This document shows positions 1 to 11,977 of a stretch of 64,000 bases of DNA, piece after piece. The position numbers and the translations under genes are program-made. Within the stretch, counting starts at the first letter, position 1; every line of letters begins with the position of its first letter. Origin of the DNA: Echinarachnius parma (Eukaryota; Echinodermata; Echinoidea; Clypeasteroida; Echinarachniidae). The notes beneath the pieces are model-generated. The model searched no databases, was not told the origin of the DNA, and was given only the letters and a program-made list of their open reading frames with translations. The DNA lies in assembly GCA_037951105.1 (NCBI GenBank), contig JBAMJV010005484.1, forward strand, positions 1-64,000. Direction: 5' to 3'.

Positions 1-49
1 TATAAGCATTAAACAACTCAAAATACCAAAATCAAGTCTTAAAACTCAC

Positions 50-298
50 CCTTTTTCGGCCCTCTTCTTTGGTGAATCATCCTCTTCATCGCTGAAGACC
101 AATTTCTCAGAGTAGTCCACCTCTCCGCTGGCCCCCGCCCATCCCTCTTCCGTCTTCTCTCTGGCTATTTCCTCCATCTTTGACAGGTCCTTGACGTCGA
201 CAATGGCCGGAGGTGGGCCACCACCCTCGCGGTTGCGCATCGGTGGCTTGTTCCTGTGTCTTGGAGGGCGCTGGTCATGCCCCGGATGCCCTGGCATC
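50..298 (-). CDS. PRRC2: PRRC2-like (BAT2 family) exon, fourth of four in window
   Basis: This 249-bp exon encodes MMPGHPGHDQRPPRHR followed by an acidic block containing IVDVKDL, EEGWAGASGEVDYSEKL and FSDEEDDSPKK. The pattern GWAGxxxEVDYxEKLxFSDEE is the signature of the conserved N-terminal region of vertebrate PRRC2A/B/C, large proline-rich coiled-coil proteins linked to RNA granules and translation. The acceptor (TTCTCAG) and donor (GGGTGAGT) are both good. The first base completes the codon left open by the exon at 5784-5935, so the join is in frame. The exon ends in phase 2 and the gene continues beyond the left edge. Assignment to PRRC2A, B or C is not possible; a single ancestral PRRC2 is expected in an invertebrate. 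Confidence 0.9.
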
Positions 299-2190
299 CT
301 GAGAAGAAAAAGAGAAGAGATCATTTGTAACATTATCCGATATATTGCTCAAAATTAGGACATACCCACTGGCCCAAGGCCACTAAGAAATAGCTGCGGG
401 CCACCAAAATCCATTGATTCCTAATTCTTCTGGCCTGGACAGGCAAACAAGTATGTTTTTCTTTTTGGCAAAACCAGATTTAGGTATTCGAGCCTCTAGA
501 ATTTTAAAAATCATTTCACCACAACAGGAAAAAAATTAGCATTTATTTTTTGGGGGCTGCTATTAAATCTCGCCTGCATGAAAAAGCACTCTAAAATTTC
601 TTTTGCATGAAACTCTATGCAAATTTACAGGGGGCTCTTAAATGATTTTCGGGGGCTGATTTGCCCCGAGTCTCTGTGTATTTTGTTCACTGCACCACAA
701 TTTCTAGCACTGCATACAACAATTACTTCAGTATTTTATTGTTTTACATGTGCGCATGTGCAAACACAGGTCAAACGTTCCAACATTGACATGTCCTTGA
801 TATTCCTCGAGTTGGAAACATTGGATGAAGTTCTTTACTTATATTCTTGTTTACAACAAGTGCAAAATTCCTTGACTTGAAGGTGAATATTTTCTCTTGA
901 GAGGTAACGAAAGATATTTCATGACAACCATCGGCAAATTTGAACATGATGGAACAGAGTAAATAAGGCTGTAAAGCCTACCTATAATTGTAGGATTTAG
1001 TGGCTATGAAGGGTCATTCGGACCAGGCTAACATCAAACTGGTCTACAAAACTCTGTGGGGAGAAATCAAAGTGGCAGGTTTGCAGCTTGCCCCAATGTA
1101 CTGAAGGGCCAATCCATTCTAATTACAGTTAGTAGTAAATACCTGCTAGAGTGTAAAATAACATAATTACCAATGCTGCTGAAAAAGACATCTTTGAACA
1201 GGACAACTGCATTCAATATCAACACACAGTATCTCCTCAGTTCAGTTTCACACAATGTACAGGCCAGAAGCACACAGTCACCAGTTTTGGTGTATGTGTG
1301 TGTGTGTGTGTGAGTCTATACAAATTGTGTAGAACTGTTGAAATGGTTTAGTTTACTGCAACACAGCATAACATTATTACAATGTTACACCTTGCATTCT
1401 TGATAATAAAAGACAAAGTCCACACTTCTACTGACAAGACACCCGATCTAATCAATGTTGACAAAGAAATATTGTGTTTCCAAACATGCACGCTCATGAT
1501 GATGAAATTATCAAACAGACAAAATATTTTAACTTTATGTATTCAATTATGAACTAGTAAAATATTAGCTATGTCACATACATCGTTGTAAGCAGAATAG
1601 GAACTTGGCAACTTGCCTTGGGATCAAAGTCCTTATATTTTTTAATGGTGATTGTCAGTTCAGTGAAGGGGTATTTTTTTAGGAAATTGTTTTTTCCACA
1701 ATTCATCAAAATACTTTCTAAATAAATAATACAGCTCGAAAATTGGCACTTCCCAACTGGTCAGGGGACAACAAAAATTAGTTCTTACATTTATGTCAAC
1801 TATTATTTGCACAAATTTAATTCATGTAAATAATTACTATTACTAGGACATTTAAAAAGTTGCAGAAAATAGTAATTTGTATGATCTACACAATGCTAAT
1901 TGATTTTGAGCAAGCTTCAATCACTATGACTGGTAGCTAGAAATACTGTACATAAGAAATTGAATTTTCTTATATGTATTTTCTTGGTTTTCACAAGATT
2001 TTTTACAAAATATAACCCCCAAACCAACTTTTGAAAACATTTGCACACCCATACAAATGATTTTAAAAAATGAAAAAAAGGAAATAAAAACAAAATAATT
2101 TGCAAAAATGTTTTTGTTAATGATGGATTCTTGTAAATTATATAGGAATATATATATGCGCATGCCCAATTTAACATGTAATAGCCTGGA
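299..2190. other. PRRC2 intron, mostly without recognisable content
   Basis: No exon or complete element was recognised. At 360-420 there is a fragment with the dispersed GGCCC-rich module (ACTGGCCCAAGGCCAC and GCGGGCCACCAAAA), related to the hAT-like MITEs at 12393 and 21047. A short (TG)n run lies at about 1290-1312. The small ORFs have no recognisable protein features. Confidence 0.5.
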
Positions 2191-2198
2191 TCTTGACT

Positions 2199-2230
2199 GG
2201 GGGGGGGGGGGGGTCCCCCCCCCCCCCCCC
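2199..2230. repeat. poly-G / poly-C hairpin
   Basis: Fifteen G residues, one T, then sixteen C residues form a near-perfect GC hairpin. The same design sits near both ends of the TTAA-flanked elements at 21757 and 24304. Here no matching TTAA terminus was found, so this may be the remnant of such an element. Confidence 0.6.
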
Positions 2231-2885
2231 ATTGTTTTTAAAGCTTGAAAAAGCCTTTTCAGGTTATTAACTTGCCAAACACAGCCACGAAGGAAACAAG
2301 ATAATTTCCAGCATCCACTCATGGGTCAAAATACTTCTGGCTCAGAATGATAATTAGTATTATATCCCTAATAAGAATGTTCAATCCATGCGATTGGTTG
2401 AAATGCTGTCACATGTTCAAGTATAATTTCTCCCTGATCAAGGGTAACAAACTTTTTTGCTCTGCCGAGGGTGGTATAGTAAATTGCTGATACGCATGTA
2501 ATTCTCATAAGACACGTTGTTAAAAATATGTAAATTAGAATCAGTGAATAATTACATACAAGTTGTTTTGCCTTCATGACAACCCGGTGCGCAAAGGCAG
2601 CCAATGAGAACACTGGTGTGCACGTAAATGCGCAGAATAGTAGCGCGTTGGTGAACAAAGCGTACTTTTATATGCGCTTAAAAAGACAATGGAATTAGCG
2701 TATCTTATTTTTCATCATGAATCTTGCTCATGTGCAGAATTGGGGCAGGATTGAGAAAATAAAAATAAAAGACTATCAATCGATCAATATTACCCATTTT
2801 GAGGCCCCTTTTGTTGGTTATAGGTCTTTTTGTAAACAAAACAATATGAGGGATATTTAAAGCAAATAAGCAAATCTCCTTGCTC

Positions 2886-2996
2886 GGGTGATGGATGCAA
2901 ACTATATGTTACCACAGTGATCTGCAAAGGAACTATCATGCCACGGCATGATAGTACCTTCGCAGCTCACCTTGGCACGTATAGTTTGTATTATAT
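2886..2996. repeat. short inverted repeat (foldback)
   Basis: Arms starting GCAAACTATATGTTACC and ending GGCACGTATAGTTTG pair around the centre ACTATCATGCCACGGCATGATAGT-like core at about 2932-2955. It has no coding potential. It is probably a small MITE or foldback in the PRRC2 intron; no target duplication is visible. Confidence 0.45.
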
Positions 2997-3734
2997 TCCA
3001 CATACCATGAATCTTGCTCTACGATTGGTCAAAAGTTAATCACGTGATGAAATATAGTTTCGCCCATTCGTTACACTCTGTAGATATCTTGGGTGAAAGT
3101 GTGTTGCACTCACTAGATAAAAAGTACTATCTACACTCCGCGGTTGCATTGAATTGAATACCAATAAGTGGCGCGATAACTCTATGCGCGCGGTTGCATT
3201 GAATTGCTGTGGAGAGTGTGTATAATTCCGCACTATTCAGCAGACCATAGAAGTATGACTCCAACACTGCCGTTGTATTGTACTACCCGGGTACGGTAGG
3301 TCTGCTTCATTTAATACGGGATTTGAATAGCCACACACTGCACGGTCAATTCAATGCAACCGCGGATGTGTGTTGCGCAAATTACAAATGCATGCATACT
3401 TTGCACTGTATATGTATCGTACACCGCTTGCCATGACTCTGACGTTTCTAGACTTTAGAACATTGACTTATGAACTGTTTTAGAGTTCACTTTCATTTTA
3501 TATAGACCCAAGTGCTAGCCTATAGCCTTAGGCTATGGAATTGTCATGGAGTTAAACAATTGGAATAGCCATTGTTGGTAAGTAGATCAAAGTCTAGTAC
3601 CGGTAACTGTAGTGTTAGTGTTAGAACTAGGCCTAGACATTAAAAGCAGTTTAAGTTGTCTTTCTCATAGACCTAGCTACCAGTGAAATGTTTCCAATGT
3701 AGAATATAAAGCAAATAATCACCTTTTGGTTTCA

Positions 3735-3856
3735 GGCAATGGGACAATCTATCACTTCCTCGGCGATCTGAATGTATACGCTATCTTTCCTCAGCTTCGC
3801 TTCGGAAAGATAGCTACATCCAGATTGCCTCGGAAGTGATAGATTGTGCCATTGCC
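3735..3856. repeat. hairpin MITE with GGCAATGG termini
   Basis: The left terminus GGCAATGGGACAATCTATC and right terminus GATAGATTGTGCCATTGCC are inverted copies. The inner arms (CTATCTTTCC / GGAAAGATAG) also pair, so almost the whole 122 bp folds back. Confidence 0.6.
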
Positions 3857-3959
3857 TTCACCAACGGTAATTATTTGCTTACCATCACCCTCCCAGTGGA
3901 TGATTATTTGTTAAATACTAATTGATTTTGGGCAAGCTGAAGTAAAAATGTTACTCTTA

Positions 3960-4040
3960 ATGCATGTCATCAGTCAAGGGTGATGGATAGATGTCTTCAT
4001 AATGTGAACATTCTGCCATCTGGTTACATCATATGACACA
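3960..4040. repeat. dispersed repeat fragment, copy 1 of 3
   Basis: About 75 bp with GGTGATGGATAGATGTCTTC and, 20-25 bp on, TTCTGCCA followed by TTACATCAT. Similar copies occur at 7888-7965 and 21632-21710. The parent element is unknown. Confidence 0.5.
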
Positions 4041-4399
4041 CATAAAACATGATTGGTCAATCAATTGGATAACCAAAGTTAATTTTTTAGTAATAACAGG
4101 GTTGACACTAATGCTGTTATCCAATTCGATGTCTACAATTAGCAAAATTTCCTCCTCAAGATCGTACATTGTGATGGGATACTTGGCGTTCGAGTGGCAT
4201 TTACACATACACGTACAGTACACAAGCATACAGCTGATCGTGCAGTGTGCGCGGGCTTGGGAGCGCTCTCATGCGATCGCTCCACTTGCTACGTCATGAA
4301 TCACACAGCGGGCTGATCAAGCCCTGTGACAATTTGTGAAAAGTAAATATGAATTATGAGGAAGATTGTAACATTTCCTTTGCGATGATGCCAACATTA

Positions 4400-4797
4400 T
4401 TAAAGGGATCTAGTAACTTTGTTGACATGTGCAAAAAGTGATGACTGGTTGATGCAATGTATATTGTTGTTATCTCATATGTCCACAGGGTATTGTGTGA
4501 AAATTTCAAGTCAAATGGACATTGCATGGCCAAGTAATGAGCGAAAATGCAAAGTGATATTCGGGTGATATTCACTAACTCAGTGCACGCACTTTGTACA
4601 CGATAAGAAAAACTCTCCCAGAGTTTTTCTTATCTGAATACTTTGATCGTACATATCTTTGTAACGAAAGGGAAATTTGAAAAACCGAAACCTGTCCCAT
4701 GATTTTATTGTTAATACAAATACAACAAGGTATGAGGGAACCGCTAGAATTAAAATTTTATTTTGAGGATTTGGACAATGTTACTAAGTCCCTTTAA
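4400..4797. mobile_element. TTAA-flanked MITE, family M1 (empty of nested insert)
   Basis: The 5' end TTAAAGGGATCTAGTAAC and 3' end GTTACTAAGTCCCTTTAA are inverted and flanked by TTAA, the target site used by piggyBac- and Kolobok-type transposons. The interior is non-coding and contains a hairpin around GAAAAACTCTCCCAGAGTTTTTC. A second copy at 58559-59179 carries a hAT-type MITE in its left arm, so this copy shows the pre-insertion state of that site. Confidence 0.8.
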
Positions 4798-5124
4798 GGT
4801 TACAAGCAAAAAAATGTAAACCTTCGCTCAGGTACTTTAAATTGCTATATTTGTTAATATAATGACAATATCACTGCTTTGGCAAGTGCACATTATTGTT
4901 TGTATTCATATTAAAACAAAATCGGCTTCGCCTTTGAGCTTCCATCGTAATGATTGCTGTGCTAGCAGTCAAAGTGATTAAAGATTGCTCGATTGCAGAC
5001 TGCGTAGACTACGTGTATTACACGCACTACTACTCTTAGCTATTCAGCAAAAATGAGTGCTTACTTCATCTCCCCGGCCTCACATTCATGTAACTTCTCA
5101 AGCACTGTCTTTGACAGGTATTTA

Positions 5125-5595
5125 GCGATATTCAGTGCAGTTATTTGGTTGTTTTTGCGTTCATAGTTTGTTTCTGTTTAGCCTAAATGTCATGCAATCA
5201 TGCAAGTAGAATACAAAATCGTTTAGCATTGTGCAGCCTTTTTTTGAGTCTTTTTAATGTCCTAACGCTCCAGCTAGATCAGCAGATAACCATTCAATGT
5301 CCAACTGAGACAAGTTGCCCGAGCCGGCACTGCGTGCGGCACATGTATATGAACAATGTTGAACAAACGATCAAGTACTAGGTTCAATTTATTCCGTGTA
5401 CGAAACTGAGTTAATTCTGAGAGGCTGTAACTATTTTCATGTAAAGATTGGTATATTCATCCACCAAAGCATCAATATGGGTAATATTATTGGCATATAA
5501 AAAGAGAAATATAAGTCTAAAACCCTGCATTTTTGCCGATACACAAGTAAAATCCAACATTTTACCGGGAACCGGGACGATCCGAGATCCTGTTA
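5125..5595. mobile_element. foldback element family L-IR-R, right-half copy (A)
   Basis: This segment matches the right half of the element at 6208-7606. Shared words include ATATTCAGTGCA, TTGGTATATTCATCCAC and AAGTCTA, followed by a C-rich end with CGATCCGAGATCC. No left half precedes it, so it is a truncated copy. It is non-coding. Confidence 0.6.
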
Positions 5596-5783
5596 TCACT
5601 TTTGAATTTGTTCTTTACCCAACAGCACTACATGTAGTTGACACCTTTCTGTATCATTGTTAATCCATCAGAAATTGGAGTTCATTCCATTTTCTCCACA
5701 TAAAATACTAACATACCCCATAAAAGATTGCACAATCATGATTCAATAACAACAAATTTAGTGTTGGACAAATGTTTTCTTAC

Positions 5784-5935
5784 ATTGCCCCAGGGTGAGG
5801 GGGGAAGCCATGTCTTGGTGGTGGTGGTCCCGGGTACCCCATTGGGTATGGATTCATCGGCATTCTTGGCCCACCTGGGCCTCCGGGCATACCCCTCGGT
5901 CCTGGCCCTGCTCCTGGTCCTGGCCCAAACTGCAT
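5784..5935 (-). CDS. PRRC2: PRRC2-like exon, third of four in window
   Basis: This 152-bp exon encodes MQFGPGPGAGPGPRGMP, then MNPYPMGYPGPPPPRHG and FPPHPGAM. It is a proline/glycine/methionine-rich stretch like the PPFMYPPY/PYGPQGP segment between the SLRPQN and EVDYxEKL motifs in PRRC2A. Acceptor (TTTTTAG) and donor (GCAATGTAAGA) are clear. It starts in phase 0 after the exon at 16525-16757 and leaves two bases that the exon at 50-298 completes. Low complexity alone would be weak evidence; phase and position between two diagnostic exons make it convincing. Confidence 0.85.
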
Positions 5936-6207
5936 CTAAAAATGTAAAAACAAATTGCGGTGAACCTTTAAAATACAGATTACTGGTCGCGTTTTGCAAA
6001 GTAAAAACAAAAACATGCTGATATCCTTTATGGATACTGCTGAAACATAATCAGTAATATATGCATGATTCTTCCTAAATATAATTTGTCAAAATTGCAA
6101 ATGAAATAGATCTCTCAACCTACTGGAATTGATCCCATGAGTACCCAAGAGATAGACCAAATATTTCATTTCACAAGGTTGTTAGCACTTGGAGAGGAAT
6201 CTTTCTT

Positions 6208-7606
6208 TATCCGATCCGAGAACGAGACGGGATCCCGGCGGTAATTGCTACCGAGACGGGATACGAGCTGGTTCCGAGAATTGAGAAAAACTCGGAAGAT
6301 TTTGGCGACCCATTTTCTCCAGTAATAATTGAAAATGCCTATGTTTGATAGTCCATTAAGTAGCGGAATTAAAATTTAAAATGGGGGAATTAACATTGTT
6401 TACTTTATGAGTGGTTATTTTTTAGAAATTCTTGGTTCGTTACTTCGTTTCAGTCGGAAATTTAACAGGACGTGCAAAGTTGCTAGTCATTTGAACGATA
6501 TTGCGGACGGATGTTCACACAAACTCCGGCCGATACTCCCGGCGGCATTGCATATTGGAATTGGATGGATCGCGTTTGTGAGCCAGTTCATTAAAAAAGT
6601 GGCTCTAAGTTCATATTTTGATGATCTACACCATTTCTAAACCATTTGCTTGTCTACTTACATGATTGCATGGCATTTGAAAGCTGAAACAAAAATGAGC
6701 CCCAAAACAATGAAAAAATGTGCTGAATATCAGTCATGACTCAGTCATGTCGTCGGTAAATTTCCATCGCGAGAGAACGCCAATTTACTGACTGCGAGAC
6801 TGCACACGTACCCGTGTGTTATACACACTGTACTCGCGTACGGTACCCGTACTGTGCTACGCGAATATGGTGCAGGTGTATAACAACATGATATGCACGA
6901 CGTATGATACGTAAATTCGATCTCTCTCGAAACGGGAAGATCAAAGATACGTAGAATACGTCATGCATATCATGTAACACACCCGCATCGTATTCGCGTA
7001 GCACAGTACCGGGCACCGTACGCGAGTACAGTGTGTATAACACACGGGTACGTGTGCGGTCTCGCAGTTAGTAAATTGGCGCTCTTTCGCGATGGAAATT
7101 TACCTACGACATGACCGATATTCAGTGCATTTTTTTCATTGTTTTGGGGCTCATTTTTGTTTCTGTTCAGCTTTCAAATGCCATCCAATCATGTCAGTAG
7201 AGTAGTATACTACCAAATTGTTTAGAAATGGTGTAAATCACCAAAATATAAATTTAGAGCCTTTTTTTAATGTACTGGCTCACCAGTGTGGTTATACAGA
7301 TATCCATTGAATGTCTCCCCGGGACTGTCGGCGCGAAAGTGTGGCGCGATACTGAACAAACGATCGATTTCTAGGTCCAATTTACTTCGGAAAAAATACT
7401 TTTCTTTAGAAACTGGAGTGAATTTTGGATAGTCAGTAACTATTTTTCCGTAAAGATTGGTATATTCATCCACATATGTAATATTATTGCCAAATAAAAC
7501 GAGAAGGATAAGTCTACAACGCTGCATTTTTTCAGAGCAAATTCCAATTTAAAAAATTTCCCGGGATCCGAGACCCAGTATTAGACGCTTCCGAGACGGG
7601 ATTTTT
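6208..7606. mobile_element. foldback element family L-IR-R, full copy (B)
   Basis: The layout is a GC-rich left end (CCGATCCGAGAACGAGACGG), a left module (GAGTGGTTATTTTTTAG, TTGAACGATATTGCGGACGG), a central palindrome, a right module (TTGGTATATTCATCCAC) and a GC-rich right end (GGGATCCGAGACCC). Palindrome arms run about 6640-6905 and 6935-7205, rich in ACGTACCCGTGTGTTATACA-type words. No ORF has domain similarity. Related copies lie at 5125, 31558-33594 and 45487. The superfamily is uncertain. Confidence 0.65.
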
Positions 7607-7887
7607 AATGCTCACGAAAATATTTTGTTTTGAAATAACTAGTGCCCTAAAAGTTATTACATGAACCAAAATAGATGTAACAAGGTGTAAACCACAAAAA
7701 ACTGTCAGACAAAATTATTTTTCTTTTAAAATTGTTTACACATTTACACAAACTTCACAAAGTCAACATTATTCTCTGTTCCGTTTACAATAATTTCCTA
7801 GTCATCACTATGGCAGCAATTTTCAAACTTTCAAAACACAGGGCTAAAAGCCCTCTGATATAGACACAGATTATGATGTATGTGTTG

Positions 7888-7965
7888 CATGCTGTCAGTA
7901 ATAGGGTGATGGATAGGTGTCTTCATTACAGAAAACTGTTCTGCCACCTGTTTACATCATACAGC
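7888..7965. repeat. dispersed repeat fragment, copy 2 of 3
   Basis: Contains GGTGATGGATAGGTGTCTTC and TTCTGCCACCTG, as at 3960 and 21632. It directly abuts the left target duplication (ACAT) of the 7970-11278 element and looks like the host sequence into which that element jumped. Confidence 0.5.
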
Positions 7966-7969
7966 ACAT

Positions 7970-10900
7970 GGGCAATTCCACGGTAACTGACGTTACAATG
8001 TAGGATTTTTACAACTTTGTTTTCATTGTAGTTATGTGAATAAAGATACCTGGGGGTTATAATTTGATACAGGTATATAGTTGATAAGAGTGAAGAAATA
8101 AGTATAAATTTTTCCACCAAAACTGCATTTTTTATCGAACAGCGAGCAAAAATGTGTCGGTAACTGACGTTACGCAAAAAAGACATGCAAAATTATGGTC
8201 TTGAATCAAAGTGTAATATCTCATGTCCCAGACCTGCTAGAATGATGAGTTTGATGTGACATCATCCCTAGGTACCCAGGAACAGATGTACAAAATATAG
8301 AATAATTAACACCATTTCCCTTTATGCTATGATAACTTTACTGAAGGCATGTCGGTAACTGACGTTACAGTTACACTTCCCATAGGCTTAACACATGAAA
8401 AATCATGTGTTGGAATCAGTTTGAAATATTTCATGTCCTTACAACTTGTTAGAATGATTTTTGGGGTATGGATTAATACCTTGGTCCATCAAGAACATAT
8501 ACACAAATGAAAGGAGAACTTTGTCCATTTTCTTTTAATCCTGTGGAAAGTTTATTGTGAGCATGCTGGTAACTGACGTTACAATTCTTTGTCTATGGGG
8601 TTTACATGAAACTGATTTTATCACTGTTTTTTACACTGCATTAAGAATAATATCATACTAGTGAAATGTTAAATACTGATATCAACCTAGCAAAAGATCA
8701 AACAATGGGAAATCGGGACCTATGGGGCTAATTGACGTTTTACATGTACTTTACCTATGCGTGGTAACTGACGTTACACATGTAAATTAGGTTTTGTAGA
8801 ACAAATTTGTTGATTCTTCATGAATCATACCATACCAGTCACATGTTTAATATTAAATATATTAACTATTAAGATTCAAAACAGTGATTTATCAATGATT
8901 TGGAATGGATATGGGGTGTGGGGATCTAAGGGGCAAGTCCCTTTGCCCTTTCACAGAAATAAAGAGATGATTTTGCCTTTTTTACACCACTTTATTAACA
9001 AAAGCAGATAAATTAAGGGCTTTCCATCCTATTTGCACATGTACTGGGAGATAAAACTTACAGGGAAACAAAGGGAAATTTAACTTAAAATGAGATTTTT
9101 ATAATCCATGATTTTGGTAACTGACATTACATCCCCTACATCACAATGTTTAGTCTTTTGAAAGAACTTTATACTGATTTACATGATAATAACTGGCTTA
9201 AACAATTTAGCAAGTGCCTCCTGAAGGTTTATGAATCTATCAATTATCATTGTTCCCTTGGTAAATCATGTCGCAGCATGGTAAATGATGCTAAATCATG
9301 GTAACTGACATTACACAAATGTACATGGTAACTGACGTTACACAAATGTACATGGTAACTGACGTTACACACTTTGAAGAGCCAATTTTTACCAATGGTA
9401 TGTGGGCATCCCAATTTTTGTTGTATTGATAGAAAGAGAGTTGGTCAAAGATTACAAATCTCAAGTAGCATCCCATATATCACCTTCTTTGTGGAATAAA
9501 TTGAAAAAATCCTTGTTTTTGGTAACTGACGTTACATCCATTATGGTAAACTGAGCTAATCAAGATTTTTGTCAAATTCAATAATAAAACCAGCAAATTG
9601 TTGTCATGCCATTTGGTAAAGTGTTATTCTGGTAACTCTTTTCATGTGAAAGTTTATCAATTGAAGTAATGGTTTAGTAGATTTACTGATAGCAAATTGT
9701 ATGTGAATGTATCTTTCTCATCACCTGAATTTCTACTTTTATACTTTGATGGCCATTTTGAGAGAAAAAAATGGCCGTCTTTGAAAAAAAAATTATGGTT
9801 CCTAAAACTTCAACTCATGTATTATTTTTAAATATGAGTTATTTAAACCAAATATCATTTTGAATTTTTGGCATCTATGGCCATGTGTTTTGAACTAGGC
9901 CAGTAAGCGTTACACTGAGGGGTTTTCAAGAGATCATGATAAGTTTTATTAAAGTCAAAATATTGTTATTAATTTACATCCAAGACCCATGAAGGTATAC
10001 ATTTTTGGAAAGGATATGGTACCAGGATTCCATTTGTGCTGTTTTAAAAACAACTGTACAGGGTGTGTCAAAAAAATGGACTAAGATATGACGAAAATGA
10101 GACAAAAAAAGTACCATTAATAAATCGCCACTGGAGAAAAATCTTATCCACCTAGTGAAATGTTTTATACATAATTCATTTATCCGTGATTGCACCTTTC
10201 GTTTGCTATATAATTTGCTATGTTTCATATAGGATAATGTAATTTTGTGCAATCATATTTTTGTACAATATTTAGGTATGCACAATACAAGAGATCATGA
10301 CAAAATGTACTATAAGTCAAAGTATCTTTATCCAAACGCATGAAAACATTATTAGAAATGATATTTGATGAGGAATCTACTAATATGATGTCAATTTAAA
10401 ACAACACTATAAGGTGTGTCAACAAATATATGTCAAAATATAACTAAAAGCGAGAAAAGGTAAGATGAGAAAAAATGTTCTACTGTATAATGTTAACGTA
10501 TGTTTGAGTATCCTTAATTACAACTTGATACTAGTTTATTATGTGCTTATATAGATTCGGATTTTATATGTGGTCAAGTGATGATGCAATGAACTTGTCA
10601 CTTCTGGTAAACTGTTTCTGGGAAATGCCTTTCAGATCTATGCTGGCTTTCTATTATGCTCTCAAATGTATGCTCCCCTCCTCCTCCACCACCATGCAAA
10701 ATCGCATAGCCAATCATTTAATCTTTTATTTTATGTAGGATAAATCTTTCAAATTGAATCTCAATGGGATCTTTAAGTGGGCACTTGACCTAATTAATTG
10801 CATGACCAACTCACAAAAGGCAAACGAAGTCTTTTGTGTGATTATACATGCACATGAATACATGGTATGTGTTCAGTACACGAGTCATGCTATTATGCTC

Positions 10901-11278
10901 CCAAATCTATGCTCCCTCATCTTATGCTCATTGCTTTCTACATAGATTTCTATTATGTTCTCAAATTTATGCTCCCCTCCTCATGCTCCCCTCCTCATGC
11001 TCCCCCCTCCACCTCCACCGTCCAAAATTGGGTACTTGGTGGTAAGGAATTCAAATTTACATAACAATGAAAGATTAAAATTCCTTTTTCTGAATTTAAA
11101 TCTGTAGTCACCTAAATAGTCTTTACTTTGACCCCAAATATATCAATGTAGCCTTTGTTTTAAAAGTTTGGCGCTCATTTTAAGTACCATGCATGTTGTA
11201 CAGATGTAACAACACCACCTATTTACCGGCCCAGTTCAAAACACATGGCCCTATGTCCCTTATGTCGTGGAATTGCCC
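7970..11278. mobile_element. Iterated-motif element 1 (GTAACTGACGTTAC type), 3.3 kb
   Basis: The left terminus GGGCAATTCCACGG and right terminus CGTGGAATTGCCC are inverted and flanked by ACAT on both sides (7966-7969 and 11279-11282), which fits a 4-bp target duplication. The left 1.6 kb carries ten copies of GTAACTGACGTTAC, two of them with ACATTAC, starting at 7983, 8160, 8355, 8569, 8764, 9117, 9301, 9328, 9355 and 9522. Some intervals are diverged copies of one ~200-bp unit (compare 8203 and 8413). The right half has an imperfect duplication (AAGAGATCATGA at 9927 and 10289) and TATGCTCCC-rich sequence at 10650-11015. No long ORF is present, so it is a non-autonomous DNA transposon. The superfamily is not recognised. 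Confidence 0.75.
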
Positions 11279-11282
11279 ACAT

Positions 11283-11614
11283 GTAGAAGCTGGTGAGAAT
11301 GGAAACAATAATTATCATTCATCAACATTTCCATAACACTTCATTCATTCTTACATATAAAGGAGCTATAAGTTTATCCTAGTTAATAAACTGGGCTCAA
11401 AAAGAAACTTACAATTTTTCACATGATCATATCTTGTCGATCAAAATGAACCAAAATGACACACCGGATTACTTCAATACTCTACTCAGCTAAAGTTAGT
11501 ACTCAGCAGAAATTAGTACTCAGCACCTCCAAAATTAGTATTTTTCCTTCAAAATTAGTATTTTTTTCAACCAGCACTCTTTTCAACTATTTAAAAACCT
11601 AATTATGTCTTGAC
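11283..11614. other. AT-rich intronic stretch with no recognised feature
   Basis: Only short local repeats such as TTAGTACTCAGC and AAAATTAGTATTTTT (11495-11570) are visible before the Penelope-like fragment. Confidence 0.5.
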
Positions 11615-11977
11615 ACAGCGCAAATGCATACCGTAGGAGAGACGGGTAGGAAATTTGGTGTAAGACTTAAAGAACACAAAAAAGATGTAACAACAGTGAA
11701 AGAGAAAAGATTCACAAGATCACAAAGGAAAGCATCTTTGACTGAAACAAACAAATCAGCAATCACGGATCATGTCGCGCAATATAATCACAGCATCGAT
11801 TGGGACAATAGCAAAGTCTTGGAAAGAGAATCTACCCGCTTTACCAGATGGGTAAAGGAAGCGGTGTGGATAAGAAAGACTAAGAACATGAACAGAGACG
11901 AGGGGGGCTACATGCTGAGTCACGTGTGGGACCAGTGTCTGACCGCGCCATCTAGCGGTCAGACTCAGACATTCTGA
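11615..11977 (+). CDS. Penelope-like element, GIY-YIG endonuclease fragment
   Basis: The reading frame encodes HTVGETGRKFGVRLKEHKKD, then FTRSQRKASLTE, KSAITDHVAQYNHSIDW and FTRWVKEAVWIRKTK, ending NRDEGGYMLSHVWD. This is the C-terminal GIY-YIG nuclease of Penelope-like retroelements (VGETGR ... RLKEH ... SAITDHV ... KEAxWIR). The family's reverse transcriptase domain, which normally lies upstream, is absent, so the copy is 5'-truncated as these elements often are. The frame stops just before a hammerhead-like motif at 11974. It sits inside a PRRC2 intron on the opposite strand and should not contribute to that gene. Confidence 0.85.
   Translation, partial: TAQMHTVGETGRKFGVRLKEHKKDVTTVKEKRFTRSQRKASLTETNKSAITDHVAQYNHSIDWDNSKVLERESTRFTRWVKEAVWIRKTKNMNRDEGGYMLSHVWDQCLTAPSSGQTQTF

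Noticed and set aside
5728-6021. 97-residue forward ORF and the reverse 87-residue ORF
   Set aside because: Both are wrong-frame shadows of the proline/glycine-rich PRRC2 exon at 5784-5935.
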